Assembly (NCBI RefSeq): GCF_000764305.2
Contig: NW_025937263.1
Location: 496,001 to 560,000, forward strand
Reading direction: 5' to 3'
DNA from: Hyalella azteca
Lineage: Eukaryota; Arthropoda; Malacostraca; Amphipoda; Hyalellidae
Length of the DNA: 64,000 nt
The notes under the pieces are model-generated. The model did not search any database and was not told where the DNA came from. It was given only the letters and a program-made list of their open reading frames with translations. Shown here one piece after another: positions 63,810 through 64,000 of the stretch (within the stretch, counting starts at the first letter, position 1; the number at the start of each line of letters is the position of its first letter). The position numbers and the translations under genes are program-made.

Positions 63810-64000
63810 GCTGTAAGCAAGTTCGAAACATCATTGAGGCAATAGCTGAGAAGAAATGTAGGAAGAGGGAATGAAATCCCTCGTGTAAGAAATGATTACG
63901 TTCACTCATTGGTGTCGTATGGTGGGAAACGCGCGGATAATGCAGATGAAATAATATATTATGGCAGTGCGCTGCACATTACATATAAATCTAGGACATC

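Overview
The window is nuclear DNA of an animal, most likely an arthropod and perhaps a crustacean with a mid-sized to large genome. The reasons are AT-rich sequence, GT-AG introns from about 100 bases to 7.5 kb, only four protein-coding genes in 64 kb, and many non-autonomous DNA transposons. The taxon is inferred from gene structure and repeats; no rRNA or mitochondrial marker is present. All four genes lie on the + strand and were rebuilt exon by exon, with splice phases that agree at every junction. They are unrelated in function and look like ordinary neighbours, not a cluster.

Layout: (1) 245-5784, the 3' part of a PAXBP1 (GCFC-domain) gene, eight exons, 445 codons plus stop; the 5' end lies before the window. 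(2) 5785-15833, gene-free: a direct duplication of about 2.2 kb (8432-10642 and 10953-13336) with a piggyBac-like MITE at the junction and a two-unit tRNA-derived SINE in the second copy only, then a perfect 124-bp inverted repeat at 14247-14503. (3) 15834-20328, mitochondrial ornithine carrier (SLC25A15/ORC type), six exons, 300 aa. (4) 22402-46187, a CLC-3/4/5-type endosomal H+/Cl- exchanger (Drosophila ClC-c type), 19 exons, 869 aa, with large 5' introns that hold foldback elements, a mariner-like MITE, a 56-bp minisatellite and a 1.6-kb hAT element. (5) 46188-53489, gene-free. (6) 53490 to beyond the window end, a mitochondrial-type branched-chain aminotransferase (BCAT), first six exons, with a second hAT copy and a piggyBac-like MITE in intron 1 and a foldback element holding a LINE fragment downstream of exon 6.

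The most striking pattern is that three of the four genes each have one exon whose 3' end plus 5' splice site has been amplified into a minisatellite running into the intron: SLC25A15 exon 5 (8 copies, about 44 bp), CLC exon 16 (9 copies, about 26 bp) and BCAT exon 5 (5 copies, exactly 43 bp). Every array starts at the genuine donor and most units carry a potential donor. Another point worth checking is the CLC selectivity-filter motif, which reads GSGIAE where the family has GSGIPE.

By role: the ornithine carrier and BCAT act in mitochondrial amino-acid metabolism, the CLC exchanger in endosome acidification and chloride loading, and PAXBP1 in the nucleus. No coordinated function is implied.
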